This document shows positions 37,151 through 50,914 of a stretch of DNA of 64,000 nt, in pieces. The DNA comes from Synaphobranchus kaupii (Eukaryota; Chordata; Actinopteri; Anguilliformes; Synaphobranchidae). The DNA lies in the NCBI GenBank assembly GCA_029718625.1, contig CM056391.1, positions 24,218,305 through 24,282,304 of the forward strand, given 5' to 3'. The translations under genes were made by a program, and so were the position numbers. Under the pieces are notes generated by a model, which had not been told where the DNA came from, searched no databases, and saw nothing but the letters and a program-made list of their open reading frames with translations. The first letter of the stretch is position 1. Every line of letters begins with the position of its first letter.

Positions 37151-40100
37151 AGTGGAGAGACTTCTTTGATGAAAAAATAAATAAAACTAAATAGAACATT
37201 AAAAAAAACTATAGAATAATACACTACAAATTATTTAACTTTATGCTATATTATGTGTGCAAATGGAAAACAAACGAACACTACACAAACAAAAATACCT
37301 AACGCCATAACACTCATTCACTCAAATTTTAATCAATTATAGTATTAAGTCCTTTCTTGTGAAAATGTCGATTTCTCTCACAGCAGTACAGCAGCGGTTT
37401 GTTTGATAACACTACCTACACAGATGTGCCACTATACCAACTGAATCATTAGCCTCCTGTCAAAGCCGACTTTAACCTTTAGTTTGAACATTATTTGACC
37501 CTAATGCATAGCGCCCTTGGAAGGCTGTTGTTTATGGTTAGTGTGCAAGAACTGGGGGGAAATCACCCAGCATGCAACCTGCTAGACAAATTTGGGTTAT
37601 GGCATCTCTGGATGCATGGTGAAAAATGATGTGTAAGCAAAGAAACAATAAAAATAAACATTGGATAATAACCTGAAGTATCACATGCTTGAGGGACTCG
37701 GGGTTATGACATCTCTAGATTCATAGTGAGAGTAAATATATTTCTGGCTGGCTGAAATTATGACTATTGCTAACGGGGTAAGCTTAACGGACAGCTGACA
37801 CTGCCTCTCAGCTTTGTGTTGTAAAATAATGACCGTGCTGTCCAAAATTTCTAGTTTGGAATTCTTCTGACTATTATGTGGTCATGATATAAATATACTG
37901 TACAGTGCACAAATCATTCAGCTGCCTTCTTGGCTGTTTTGAGAGGAAACTGTTGTTGCAAATGCAGGGCTCTTTACCAGTGGCCATCTTTGACATCTTT
38001 CTTTCATCTGTTCTGAACACAAGTAAGAAAGAACTCTTAATATACAGTGGAACCCTGTTCATTTTTTCCTTGCAAAATAAAATTTATTACATATGTAAAA
38101 TATTTTATATATAATATTTTGTTTCATTACAAATATTATTTCAATAGCTAGCAAACATTATGTTCTATTGCTAAAAGCAATCTAGGGCAAATGTGCAATC
38201 AGAATTGTTTAGTTAATTTCCCTTATTTACATAAAAACAAGTCAATTAGCATAATTTTTTATTTAGCAAATATTAAAATGTTTTCTTGCCATGAGCCATA
38301 CAAAAGAGAACTATATCCCAACCCACATACAGTACTCAAATTAATATGAGTGAGTCAGAGTGACAGAGGACAGAGTAATGAATGTTAATTGCATTTGGAA
38401 ATATGTCCCCAATTAAAAATTTATGCTTTTGAACAATCCCTTCCTCACACTGCAGAATTAAGCGTTGGATTTTATTTATAGATTTTCTGTTAGGAATGCA
38501 TGTGTCAAAAGAACAATCCATTTCAGAGGTGCAAGTGCACAGAAATCGTGTCACTTCTAAAACTGATTGGCTTAAAAATCAGGCTTGGATGAGAGATACC
38601 ACCTAAATTGCAGTCTCAAAGGGAATCATTCCCTGGGCTTCAGCCTGCAGGTAAGGCCCCCATATCTGTATGAGACTGTTTAATGTCATCCCGAGAGAGA
38701 AGGGAGTCCATGAGCAGTGACATACAGAAGCACTACACACTACACTCTGAAGCTTGATTATGGCAATGGCTGCCATCATCGTCCGTTTATTCGGCATTTA
38801 ATACAAAAAATCGCCATTTTGCTGGCAGAGAACTGAGATGACAGAGCACTAGCTGAACAGGAAAATGGTGGGTAGCCAAACTAGCCATGTTCCCATTTTC
38901 ATCTCAGGAGCATCCATGAGCAGATGTACCTTGCTAAACTGGGGCAGTACCCTCTGGAAGAGATAATCAGGTTCAGAGTCAGTGACATAAGCACACTGCT
39001 ACATTAATGTTTAAAATTAATGCTCTGCTTTTATATCTAGAAACCTGCTCATGTTAGATCTTAGGGTGTAAACAATGGAAAATGTAATTTTGCTTGCTTT
39101 TATTTTATCCCCAGTTTGGAATCACCATTGTGCCACTTGTACATGGAAAGGGTGTGCTGCAGCTGAAGAGTGTACTTCTCTGCAAACAAACTATATTACA
39201 CCCTACATACCAGAGTACTACAGGAGAGATAGCATTGACCCAAGGAGAGTCTGATCTCGCATACATGTAGAATATAACTGCGCCTGTCATGTCATAGGGA
39301 AGAACTAATGCAGTGCAAACCTGAAGGAGAGAAACCGACTTATACCCACTGTTCCCTAACTAGGTCAATGGTCCTGTGCCACGGTGACACCTAATGGGGT
39401 TATAGGGGTTAATAACATTGCAGAGACTTGAATAAATCATAGAGAATACCCTGAGTTGAGGCCACACTTGTAAGTGAAAGACAGACACACCTAGATGGCC
39501 GTTTACATTCCTAGTTAGATCGACAAAATTTAATGTCATTGAGGGGGGGGGGGGGGGGCATTTCCAGACGCCTGTAATCTACGATATGAGGGGAGTTCCT
39601 ACTGTGTTTACTTTGTGGCTTAATCAACTTTCCCTTGTCCTGCATAATCCAGGAACGTGCGTGCCTTCCAAAACTTTGTCCCCCCCTTCTGACAGACCGA
39701 GGAAGGAAATGCAGATAGGAATGGCATCTCAAACAATGTCTTTGTTCATCTCCAGAGTGAAATGAAAGAAAAAAATAATAAAAAGAGCAGATGATTGAAA
39801 CCCCCCTCCCCAAACCCCTTTAAGGAAATTCTTTGTGCTGCCTTCTTGCCTCAAAAGCTTTTGATATTTTCCTAATCGGAGACGCATTTGCTCACCAAGT
39901 CAAATTCCTCTAGCTTTTAGCGGTAAAAGAGCTGTCACCACTTCAAAGTGGATGGGAATGGCCACAGAAACAATCCCTTTTTCTTCATTTAAACCCAGAC
40001 CAGGGCCTAGCTGAATGGGAGAGGCATCTGCTTGATAGTTCCCTGCTGTATGAGACCATGAAGACACAGGCTGCATTTGAACCAAAAAAAGACTTTTAAG

Positions 40101-43100
40101 GGCCTTTAATATTGAGTTTCCTTTTTTCACTTGCTTAGCTATAAATTATATTTTAACTCGGATAAAATATATTTGTTCCAAATACTTATACTTAGGGTGC
40201 AACAAAACATGCTACCGTTACAATACTCATCTATCGATTGAATTCACCCCATTTCAGGCTAACAGCAGCAGATGTAATTGAAGCCTAAGTTTAAGAACAT
40301 ACTGCATTTCAGATTGAGTGTTGTGACATGGCATAACCTAGATGGAGGGCAGTGGTTCCCATTCTGTGGGTCAAACTCAAGCGGTAGGCTGTGGGAAGAA
40401 TTGAGCTGGCTCGCAATATAGACAATAGGAATAACCTACTATGTGTAGTACACTTTCAACCAATCACACCATTAAACTTAAACATTTGTTGCATGTACTG
40501 CACTAGTTACAGCACACATATAGGTCTTCATATAGATTAATTTTAAACCTCACACAGTATATTGGGCTACATTTCAGCAAGTGTTAAGTCACGTAAAATA
40601 TTTTCTCATTGGCATGTGCTCAGAACATTTGGAAGTCCCAGAGGTGGGATGCATCCTGGAGAATAGACGACGGCTCTTTATATTCTTCACTTGTTTGTTC
40701 TAAATATATCAAGTTATAGGGCTTGTGTAACTGGCGCCAGTCACATGAAAATGCATCTGCTGCTTGATTATGTTAATGGATGCGTGTCTCAAGTTTGGTG
40801 CTGAGAAATGTGCCCTCTTCTCCGGGGCACCAGCTGAAAAGCACTCTGAGCCAAACAATTTTACATCCTCCCAGGAGTGCAATTAGCCATTCCATTTCAA
40901 ATCAAAATGCATGCTCACCAATAATAATTGCAGATTATTACCAAAGTACTGGCGAAACATTCCCTTGTAAAACACCTAAGAACCGTCAGAACTTCTGCGC
41001 TCCTTTCAAGATGTTGGACACAGTGTGGCGGAATAAGCAGACAGATACCCCTTTTCAAGTTTCCTTTTTTATTATTTATTTTCATTATCGTATAGGATCT
41101 TTGGTGTTCCCACAGCACTTAGTTGCACTTTGACTATTATTCTCCATTTTGCTTCTAAAATATAGATACAAAAAACCCTTAAATCACATTGTTTCCTACA
41201 AAAAAGACACTTCCTTGTTAACTACACATACAGTCAGCAGATAACATGCAGACAAGGGAAAGATACCAGGTACGTGAAACCTGTTCTGCACAACAACAAA
41301 AAAAGCCTCCTCGGAGGGTTACAAAATGCACGTAAAGGAACAGCTGAACGACGGTGCAATGAATCTTGTCTTTCTACTGCATTTTCAAGAAACAAAGATT
41401 ACATTTTCCGAGACAGCCTATGTAAGCAAAGTTGTGCAGTTAACCTGTTGAATATTCATAAGCATATACCATGTTTCTTTGTCATGATAAAAAGTGGTTA
41501 GCAGAGCCTAGTGCTGAAATCCTTATATTCAAGTTAAGTGTTGTGCAAATCCAATTACATATTGAGCTATTAAAATAAAATGAAAAATTAAAATTTGCAT
41601 ATCCCATTCCGTAGGGCAGAGCTGACAGAAAAACCAGGTGACAGAATGTGTATGTGTACTATACAAAGATATGAAATCTGATGGAAAGCAAACCAGCAAA
41701 TATAAAACAATTATCCAAGACTATGTAGGTAGTGTACTGCATATACTGCAACAGATGTGTGTGAAAATGAACCACTGATTTGCGTGCTACATATCCGATA
41801 AGCTGTGAGCGCGGCAGTAGATCCACCTTCTTTGATTCTCAACACAATGGTTTAGCTTAAATTAACTCAAAGGAGAAAGGATCACTCCCAATGAGCTCCC
41901 TTTCCTTCCTGATCACAAGATGATATTCCGCCATAAAACCAAAAGCATTAATGCTGAAAAATAACAAATCAGGTTCAAACTCCACGTAATGAACCAAAAA
42001 CAAATCAAAGGCATTTCTGTACACAGCGATTGGTGACCAAACAAATAATAAAAACCTGTTAAAAAAAGTAAAATGAAACGCAATGAATGAAGAACCCATA
42101 TCTACTGAAATTTCAGTTGGAACACAGTGTTCCATTTTATTTGGGTTGTGAAAAACTGGAGGGGAAAACAAATTCTTGATTGTGTATACTTTCCTTTGAT
42201 TTGAATCCGTCGAATTGAGCAAGGCTGTACAGGACCCAGCAAGTATCCGTCCTGCAAGTTTGCCTTAGTGACAATGGGTTGTAAACATTTTCTTGATGTA
42301 GTCAGAGGTATACTTTTTTCAGGGATCATACATAAAAATGAATGAAAAAAAAAAGGAAAAACATTTAAGGCTTGGAAGGCTAATGTGTTCAGAAGGAAAC
42401 AATACTGAAAACAAAAACTCATCCGAGTCATGAGTCAACCAGAGAACTATGAAGAGAAAGTATCTTGTTAAACAGTCAGATTTCACAAACAGAAAGACCA
42501 GTGAAGATGCAGGAGCTGTGAAATGCCCTATTTTATGTTTTCAGACTGGTTCAGACTTGCGCGTATACAGTAGCAAATTGACGGTGGAGTGTACAAACAA
42601 GATTAGGTGACAATTTGCATCTTACGGACGCATTATTTCCCCTCTTTTAAGATGCACCTGCTCCACTGCCTACTTCCTCCAGTAGACTTTGAGCCCAAAA
42701 ACTTAAGTACTGTACCACACAAAAGGAGCAAGTTCCCTCCTTCAATGGCCTAAATGTCAGATACATACTAGGGCCTGAATCCTTAAATAATTAGCACACT
42801 TTCTGAATTAATGTTAATCAGTGGAGGGAAACCACTGACAATGACCTGCAAAATCATGCCACTCTCAGAGGAACAATTTTCAAGCCATTAATTTTGCAAC
42901 CCACACCCCTCCCCCTCCCCCCTACCCAAGACACTGACAAAAAAAAAAAAAGTATACTTTACACACCAAATGACAAGGTTTGAAATTAGCAGTGATATTC
43001 CCACCTCCCACAGTTTGGATGACTTCAGTAAAGACAAGAAAGCTGCAGAAATTGCCAAAACAAACAAAACAAAACTGTGGTTACCTTTGCAGTGTTCAAG

Positions 43101-43230
43101 TAATTTGATAACCATGTATGTATTGGCTGTATAATACATATTTTACAAGGGACTGAACCATGACTCCACGCAACTTTTAACACCAGTTAGCTTATTTACA
43201 TCTCACACGTGTGTGTATGTGTATGTGTAG

Positions 43231-43268
<38 letters not shown>

Positions 43269-44655
43269 GGATCTAATCCACACTTTCATTCAGTCCACAT
43301 GATCCTTAAAACAAGCCTTCTCCCGATTGTCTGTTCCTCAAGCACATTGACTACAGACCTCGAATGAAGTCCCTTCCTTTCAAAAATAAACAAAAAACCC
43401 AAAACAAAACAAAAAACACAAAAAGCAAATCACTGCTAATTGTCAAACCACTTATATACAAGATTGAATCCCGATGTGGCTGTGTGAAGCATACATTCAA
43501 ATTCAAATGAAGGCCTGGACAGCGATCACTATGAAGACATACCCTAACTATATGTCAACAGGAGCCTGGATCACCCAGCCACTTTAGCAGGTCGGTCATG
43601 TCCACTACATACCATCCTCAAGGCACAAAAAAAGTTGTCTGAGGCATATAGACTTTTTACTCTTTGTATACTTTCAGCCGCTGCTGCCTCTGTTAATAAA
43701 AGTTGTCATGGCAACAATGTTCCCTCAGTGACGCAGACCTTTTCCATTTAAAGGTGTAAAAATCAGGCACCATTGTGGATAATGGCCTCAGGGCATCCAA
43801 CCATGATTGACATAGCTCCACCGGGATTTCATCTGGATTGACACGGCACTTCAGAAACACAAATGATCTGCACAGTAACTTCGCCTGGACTCATTACTCT
43901 CTTACTGTACGTCGTCACCTGATAATGTGAACTGCTGTAAAACACACCATCATGATTCAAACTACCTCCTGCAAGAAAAAACAAAAAACAAAAAAAAAAA
44001 ACAAACAATAAAAATAATGGCTATCGCAAGTTTCTGAACAAATTCTGGGTTTCAAGTTTGTTTGGGTTTCATTGAATTGTGTTAAATGGGAATACTGAAT
44101 ATTGAAAGCAGCACCCCCGATGTAAGCATAATGCAAATAAACAGAAATTAAATTGTTCTAGACTATCCTAGTTTTATCTGTAGTATATAATTGGTCACCA
44201 GTCCACGTCAGGATGCATGCACATGCAGTGCGTATCCCCAGACCAGCATGGTACTATCGTGAGAGTGAAGTCTATAAACTTCTCTTCAAGAAAGAAAACA
44301 AAATCACAACAAAGTACAATTTGAATTAAAATGAACCAACATTACTGTCTGGTAACATAAAACTGCCACGGTTTATGAGACAGCTTTCTTTATGCGTGTG
44401 TGTGTGTGTGTGTGTGTGTATTTGTGTACAGATGTGTAGGTGTGTGTGTGCGTATGTGTGCGAGATCTGCATTATGTACAGAGATGTACCCACATATCTC
44501 AGGGGAAGACTAGAGATGGACAAAAAAAAAAAGTGGGGATTTAACAGGATCGACAACGAAAACACAGACGACCTACCATTAAAAACAATAGCCAGAGTGC
44601 TTTAAAGAAGTCCAGTTAATCAAGTAAAGCCAGGGGGAACATTCCAGGGAGAAAG

Positions 44656-44691
<36 letters not shown>

Positions 44692-46127
44692 GTAATGCTT
44701 CTTTCATGCCACACATCACCCACTCGCCACATTTAAATTTTTTTTTCCGTTGTAACTTTTCCCACTCTTCCGTGAGCGTAACTGCGGTTACCAGTCATGC
44801 AGTTAACAGCTTTTTGAGCTCTGACTAGAGGACTCCTCCACTGCCCACATGCCAACCCATTCGCAACAGTTCCTTCATTCTGTTTTCCAAACGAAGATAC
44901 TCAAAACAGATGGTAGAGTGACATGGTTGTCTGTTACTTTCTCATATCTCACAATAAATAGCATAAAAAAAACAAAACAAAAAAATAAACCTTGCAAAAA
45001 CAAATCATATTAATGTGTACGGTTATATAAAAATTGGCTTCTGTTGGATAGCTAAGCATATGATTTTTTTATTTTGTTTATATTATATGCCACTGTTTTG
45101 AGTGCATTTTCTGGTTTTCAGACGTATTGTGTCTGGCGCATCACATTTGTTCTGAAAATGACAAAGGAGGGTGTACTTCAAGTCTATGGGCCTTGCTGGC
45201 GAGATAAGGCAGAGGGTTCTGACCACACCATCGGGGAGGGGGTGGGGGTGTTGTTGGTTACAGGGGCTCTGGGGAACAGGACCCCCTCTATAGCTGAGAG
45301 CTAAACTTCCTCAGATACATGATTGAAAAGCAAGCCAAGCTCAGGACGCAGCCTGACCAGGAACGCTGGCCAGACAGCGCAGAAAACAGGCTTTGATCTA
45401 CAGCTCGGTAGGCCGGGCAGTGACGGACTGCATAAAAAACAGGGATTGAGAATTCAAGTTTCTTCTTTCGACCTACGGTTCAGCAGGGACTTGCTTTGTT
45501 CTGTAATCAGCATATTCAGTGGACGGGCCATTGTTCACATTGCTGCCTTTTACCCCCCCGGTCAAACTGCCCAACAACAGCATCGCGGAGCCACTCAAAC
45601 TGATGCTACATTTTATGTCGTCAGTCCCCCCCTGCGCGCACACAGACACACACACACACACACATACACACGCGCTCTTCTTCAGAGCGTCTGAGCGCTG
45701 CTTTTTGCTGGAGCTGGGACTTGGCTGAAGGCCTCAACGGAGGCCCCTTGCTTTGTGAACGCTCCCTACCTCCCCAGTGCTCTTAAGGCCTTAAGAGTTT
45801 CCCTAACCCTCAAACCTGCTGTCAAGTCTCTGGGGTGGGGGGCGGGGTCTGGGTGGGGGCGGGGGGTTTGTCAACCGTCAAGTTTCACTGAATTCTAGTG
45901 GTAACGACCTCGGGTCGTAGAGATCAAGTTTTCTGTTGAGGACCAGTGGCTGGTGCAGATCGGATTCTGCATCGGGACATTTACAGTACATCGAAGGGGG
46001 GGGAGGGGACGGCCCTGACGCTAAACCCTCACCACTGGTCCACTGGTCCAAAACTGCTAGTGCAACAAGACAGGAAGGATGGTGCTTATCAGAGTGAGCC
46101 TCGGTCCTTAAGGACTGCGGCACACTT
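37151..46127. other. no gene seen; AT-rich intergenic or long 3'UTR sequence
   Basis: No exon, transposon or RNA gene was recognised. The stretch holds dinucleotide repeats (43209-43262, 44396-44419, 45646-45664), a 16-G tract at 39543-39558, a poly-A tract of about 34 at 44656-44689 and many AC/AAAC-rich patches between 41 and 45 kb. An AATAAA on the minus strand near 41076 could mark a distal ambra1 poly(A) site, but this is a guess. Confidence 0.4.
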
Positions 46128-47373
46128 GTCAAATTTATTTTTTTCCTCCTTTTTTTTCCTCATTTTTTGTTATTTTTTAAAAACTATGATACCTTTGCAA
46201 GGTGTGTTTCCAACCTATACGTTCCATCAGCAAAACACAACATTTCATATTTATAGTGCTCCCTTGTTAATTGTTAGATGCAGCATTACAGAAAACATGC
46301 TTTTACAGGTACTTCTGTCATCAGAATAATGGAAAATGATCGATTTAGATAAATCTTTTTTTTCAACAGCATTTTTCTTTTTCTTTTTGCACTTCAAGGA
46401 ATGTGGCCACGGTAGCTTTAATCTGCCGCAATAGACATTGCAAGAACCAGACGTGCAATTTGTTTTGGGGGTGAAAATGGAAGAAGCTGCAACTCTACAG
46501 AGAGAAGGGACCAGGATATCTCATTCTCATCATGAGAACCTTGGCTTAGCTCTTGCCGTTTCCAGCAGGAAACCAGAAAACCATTAGTCAACTGTGTATC
46601 AATGTGTTATATAACAAGAGTGCGCCAACAGCATTTTTTTTTTCTTTTTTTTTCCTCCTTTTTTTATTTTTACAGCTAAGAAACATTTGACCTCACAGCT
46701 GCTGGGCTGGTAATGTTACGCCTTTTTAGTTTTGTTTTTTAAGAAACTGCATTTAATCACATGGCACTGACTGCTGTAGACCTCTGTAAAATGTCTACAT
46801 TTCTTAAGAGACCCTATGGTGTTGTTATCATGAAGTTACATGGCACTTCGGATGCACTAACTTTTCTTTTCCAAGCCTATACGGATTAGAAGGATTGCAA
46901 TCCCAGCTCAGGTGCCCTAGTAGTAAAATAATTCAAGTACAACGTTTTGACATGGAATGATCATAGTACTAGGTTCATTTTCTTGAATGGGTCTGAGCAA
47001 AACACTAAGTGCAATGTAAATAAATGAACAGCACCTCAGGACCTAAATAAATACCATAGCTTTAGAAAACATCAGTAACAGAAGAAGAGATGGGGTGGGG
47101 TTGGGCTTCTTTTTTTTTTTTTCTTTTCACGGGTTAGTGTGGTGGGGACAGGCAGGGGAGGGGAGCCCCAAGAAATATCAGCACCTACACTCGAGCAAGT
47201 AAGGCTGACGGTGGAGCCGATACCACCAGGTAAGATCGAATAGAAATCGCTCCTGTGTTTGTAACACTGTCTCTGACGCAGGCCTCCGCTGCCCACTGGC
47301 TGCCCACGCCTTTACGCCGCCCACTGGCTGCGGGCCGCTGTGCACTTCTGCTGCTGGATGCCAGTGCGCCAAT
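46128..47373 (-). other. ambra1 3' untranslated region (start; extent unknown)
   Basis: Sequence immediately downstream of the ambra1 stop. It is AT-rich with several long A tracts on the transcript strand. AATAAA hexamers on the minus strand occur near 46131-46136 and 46669-46674, but both sit in A-rich tracts and are weak evidence. The A-rich, CA-repeat-rich character continues down to about 41 kb, so a much longer 3'UTR is possible. No coding potential is seen. Confidence 0.4.
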
Positions 47374-48009
47374 CTACCTGCTGTAAGGGTCGCCCAGCTG
47401 GTCGCCGCCGCCGCCGTTGTTGTTGTTGTTGTTGTTGGTGTTGACGGAAGGGGAGGAGTCGGGGGAAAAGGATGAAGAGGAGGAAGATGAGGAGGAGGAA
47501 GGCGAGGGAGAGCCCAAGCGGCCGCTCTCAAACACGTCGTCTACGTCCATGGGCGCGGCGGGCTCCGCCGGGGGCGCTGCGCGGGGGGAGAAGTCGGGGG
47601 GGAACTGCAGGGGCGCCGTGCCGGCGTGCTCGGGGGGGCTGGGGGGCCCGTCAGTCAACCGCAGCGTGGGAGCCAGGATGCGGGAGTGCCCGCGACCGTG
47701 GTCAGCGGGGGTCCGGGTGGTGGTGGCGGGGAAGCGGTAAGAGGTGGAGGGGCCGGGCGGGGAGGCGGGGGGGGTCGTCGTCCCGCGGGCCGCCGTCGGC
47801 CCGGGCACCTCGGGCGGCGAGCGAGTCCGCTCCGGTCTGCGAGCCGCGGTGGATGCGGTGGCTGACCACGATGTTGTTGCCGAAGCCGCCCATGGAGGCC
47901 ATCGTGGTGCTCTGCTCCCGCTGCACCACGGCCGTCATCCCGCCCTCCGCGATCAGGCGACGGATCCGCGACAGGGCGTCCTCGCTCGAGCCATACTCAG
48001 AGGCCTCCC
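47374..48009 (-). CDS. ambra1: ambra1 terminal coding exon with an internal frame break
   Basis: Last coding exon of AMBRA1. After the acceptor CACCCCCAG|GGGAGG the peptide reads [20 protein letters not shown], then [20 protein letters not shown] and [19 protein letters not shown], which is highly characteristic of the AMBRA1 tail. That frame stops at a TGA at 47702-47704. A second frame, open from about 47840 to a TAG at 47374-47376, carries the expected continuation: PSTSYRF (compare PSTSRG in mammals), [14 protein letters not shown], a run of about ten Ser, a run of seven Asn followed by Gly, and a final GDPYSR resembling the mammalian GEPRNR end. The frames differ by one base. The switch must lie between about 47840 and 47745, and an 8-G run at 47767-47774 is the likely site. 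One base too many in the assembly would explain it; a real frameshift allele or minor paralogue decay is the alternative. The exon is strongly GC-rich compared with its surroundings. Confidence 0.9.
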
Positions 48010-50074
48010 CTGGGGGTGACAGAGGGGCAAATCAGACCACCTTTCAGCCAATGAGAGTGCCTGCAGGGAGATTTACACAACCGATCCTCACACAACGGCA
48101 CCGGAGAGTGGCATAGAGAAAAAAAATAACCGCTTGCCTCTGCTCAAGTGAAAAACGAGTCTGGAAAAACAATGATTAAAAGGCTCACAAACACACAATC
48201 ACATCAAACAATCGATCGCTCTTTTCTCTCTACATTTTGCAGTCTGTTGATGTCAGACTTCAGAATTACATTAAGTCTGCAAGCAGAGAATTTCCCATGT
48301 GGACTACATAGGCCTATATATATATATATATATATAAATACACACACACTCCCCTTATACAAAAATACCAGAAAAGGCCTTCACACTTCACAAGATCGTC
48401 ATGTTTGTTCCCCATATGTCTTTTCACTTTCTTCCCTCCCTTTTCTGTCTTAATATCAAAATACAGAAAGTCAACTAGTAAAGTTTAATAAGTTCCCAGC
48501 GTTTACTGTTCCTTCCCTTGTAGACTGTGAAAGCCAGACACCAATATCATCCTTAATGCCGAGAAAAATACCACAGCTGTCTGCTGGAACTTGTGGAACC
48601 ATTATTTCAGCAGATTAATCGAAAGGAACAGAAAGGGCAATTAAAATGGCCTAATTAGACACCACAGACAATTCGACAGCCTTCCAAGGAGGAACGCACA
48701 GTCTAGCAGTTAAAAGAATGCTCATACTCTGCCGACTATAAAATATTGCAGCTCCTTTTCTCTTTTTGTAATAGCATAAGAAAGCCGATGACGAGAACTT
48801 ATTCAGCCAAACTACAGTCCATAGTTTTCCACAGCATATATCTGGGCGGGGCTTTTATACACTTTGGTGCTTTTGGAACAATTTTAATTGCTGTGAAGAA
48901 CAGATAATTTACAGTTAATTTGGAAATCAGTAGGCCTGTCAAAAAGGTTGCAAAATTATGTTATGATGATTCATTTCTATTATGACAGACCATTTCTGAG
49001 CAATCAAGGAGCCAGCCAAAGATGAGTTTGGCGAAGTCACAAAAAAAGCTGGAGCTTTACTTGGGCAAAAACCTATTCTGCTCTCTCAAGCAGCCAAGCA
49101 GCTAATTTATGAGAAAATGATGGTTGTTTATGATGTACTAATCCTATCCGCTTGGGTGAGCGATCTATACATACACCGGCAGGGGAAGGTAGGGGGTGGG
49201 AGAGTTTACAGGCTGTAATCCTTCAAGTAATACGGTCTTGCGGTTAATACGAGGGCTTGTTATTAATGTGATTAATAATAATAATAAAAAATAACATGGG
49301 AATAAAAAAATTTTAAAAACTCCCAGCCAAAGCATAGGATGCCAGGGGACAGAGAGAGCAATAGCAGTTGGCCCCATAGCTATTACATTATTAAGAAAAA
49401 GACAAGACAGGGCGTAATGGGGGCTACTCCTGTACAACAACGCGACAAGCCACAAATGTAGCCGATTGTGAAGAGGCCTGGAGAAACCATGGGCTTTGGA
49501 AAATGCCTTAGGATACAGCAGCCAAGAGAGGAAAAAAATGGACACATCTGATTACCAAAGGAGCAGCAGGTAATATCAGGTAGATATATGTCAAGTGCTC
49601 TCGCAAAAACGTAACAGACCACTACAGTACCTCCCTAATTTAATTGACAGACCATGGGATGTGGACATTTTGCTCTTCGGAATCCTGAGCTGCAGAGCTC
49701 AGAGCCAACAGGTCTTGTCTAACAAGGCCACCTAATTGGAACTTCTGGCTATCTCTCCTGAGAGGCATACACAGGTGCTTACATCATTCTTATGGCAGCT
49801 GTCAGAATGTCTGGCACGCTGTAGAAAACGGTCAAAAATAAAATAAAAGCTACTAAAGACTTGAGTTGCCAAACAAACTGTAATTCAGCAATATGACCTC
49901 TGAAAACACAAACACTGTAGGAGGAACAGAAACTCTTTTTGACAGTTCAACTCATCAGGAAAAGCAAAATAATTTTTTTTTTTTTTGCTTTCTATCATTT
50001 TATGAGACACAGTAGCACAATTACCTTAGGGAACAGAAAAGTGCACTTAGGGCCGGATTTAGAGATGGCAAACT
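48010..50074 (-). other. ambra1 intron, distal part
   Basis: Intronic sequence between the terminal exon and the candidate cassette exon. It contains a short (TA)n tract at about 48316-48335 and AT-rich unique-looking sequence. No coding exon or transposon was recognised before the MITE at 50.07 kb. Confidence 0.6.
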
Positions 50075-50512
50075 TAAAGGTTGTATCAGCGATTTTGGGT
50101 GACGTCACTTATGAAGCGAAATCCCAAACAAACAGAGCCAGCTCCAGCTCAGAGCCAATTATGTTATGTTTTAAAAAATAGTGTTCAAGCATCCAGAATT
50201 ATAACCACGTTAACAACGTTTGTAAGAAACCATACCGTTTGTAAATCCGTCAAGATTTCAGCGAGATAAGAGTATTAGCGTATTAGTATCACCCACCCCT
50301 TGTCGGTGATTGGTTGGAATACTGTTTATTTTGGTTTTGAGTGGTTGGTAGTACCATTTGTTTTTGTGTACGATCTCGGAGCATAGGCTGCCTACAGAGA
50401 CGCGGTTTTTTGACGGCCTGCTTATGGGGCGGGCAGCTAGCGGATCGTGAGGAAAAATCAGATGAATGTGATCATTTATGTTTCGACCCAAAATCGCTGC
50501 TACAACCTTTAA
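50075..50512. mobile_element. MITE with ~28-bp terminal inverted repeats
   Basis: The left end reads CTTAAAGGTTGTATCAGCGA followed by TTTTGGGT, and the right end is its inverse complement (ACCCAAAATCGCTG, then CTACAACCTTTAAG). The interior is about 440 bp with no coding capacity. The ends resemble non-autonomous DNA elements of fish, possibly hAT-type, but no clear target duplication is visible, so the superfamily is open. It lies inside an ambra1 intron. Adjacent sequence at 50520-50640 with CGC-rich motifs may belong to another old DNA element. Confidence 0.7.
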
Positions 50513-50914
50513 GTCATGCGCTTAAGGGCCTCTCCTGCGCGGATTTAACGCGGGATGAGATACGCCGTATTCTAACTTGCGCTACGCGGGTGCGTTTCTC
50601 AAAATGTGGGTGGCACAGGGCGTGATATTCTAATGACCCGTTTATTGTACATGCCCCCTGGGTTGCCAGTTTTCTACTAAAAAAATGTGTGTGGGGGTAT
50701 ACATTTTCAACGTGTCAGTGCCATTGCCTTTAATAACCGCATTTGCCTACATCCTGCATCGTAGTTGCTCTTGCGTGATGGGGAAGGCAGTGAACGTATT
50801 AATCCGTCGCATTGATAAAATGATCATAGCTCCTATTGATGACTTGGATACACCCATCACTCAATCAAAAGAAATAATCGCTGGACAGTGGTTGCATGCA
50901 ATATTAGTAAGTAA

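Noticed and set aside
41857..42431. Overlapping 121- and 109-codon minus frames below ambra1
   Set aside because: No recognisable domain; A/T-rich sequence more like intergenic or 3'UTR.
47417..48116. Long plus-strand open frames rich in Arg, Gly and Glu
   Set aside because: Antisense shadows of the GC-rich ambra1 terminal exon.
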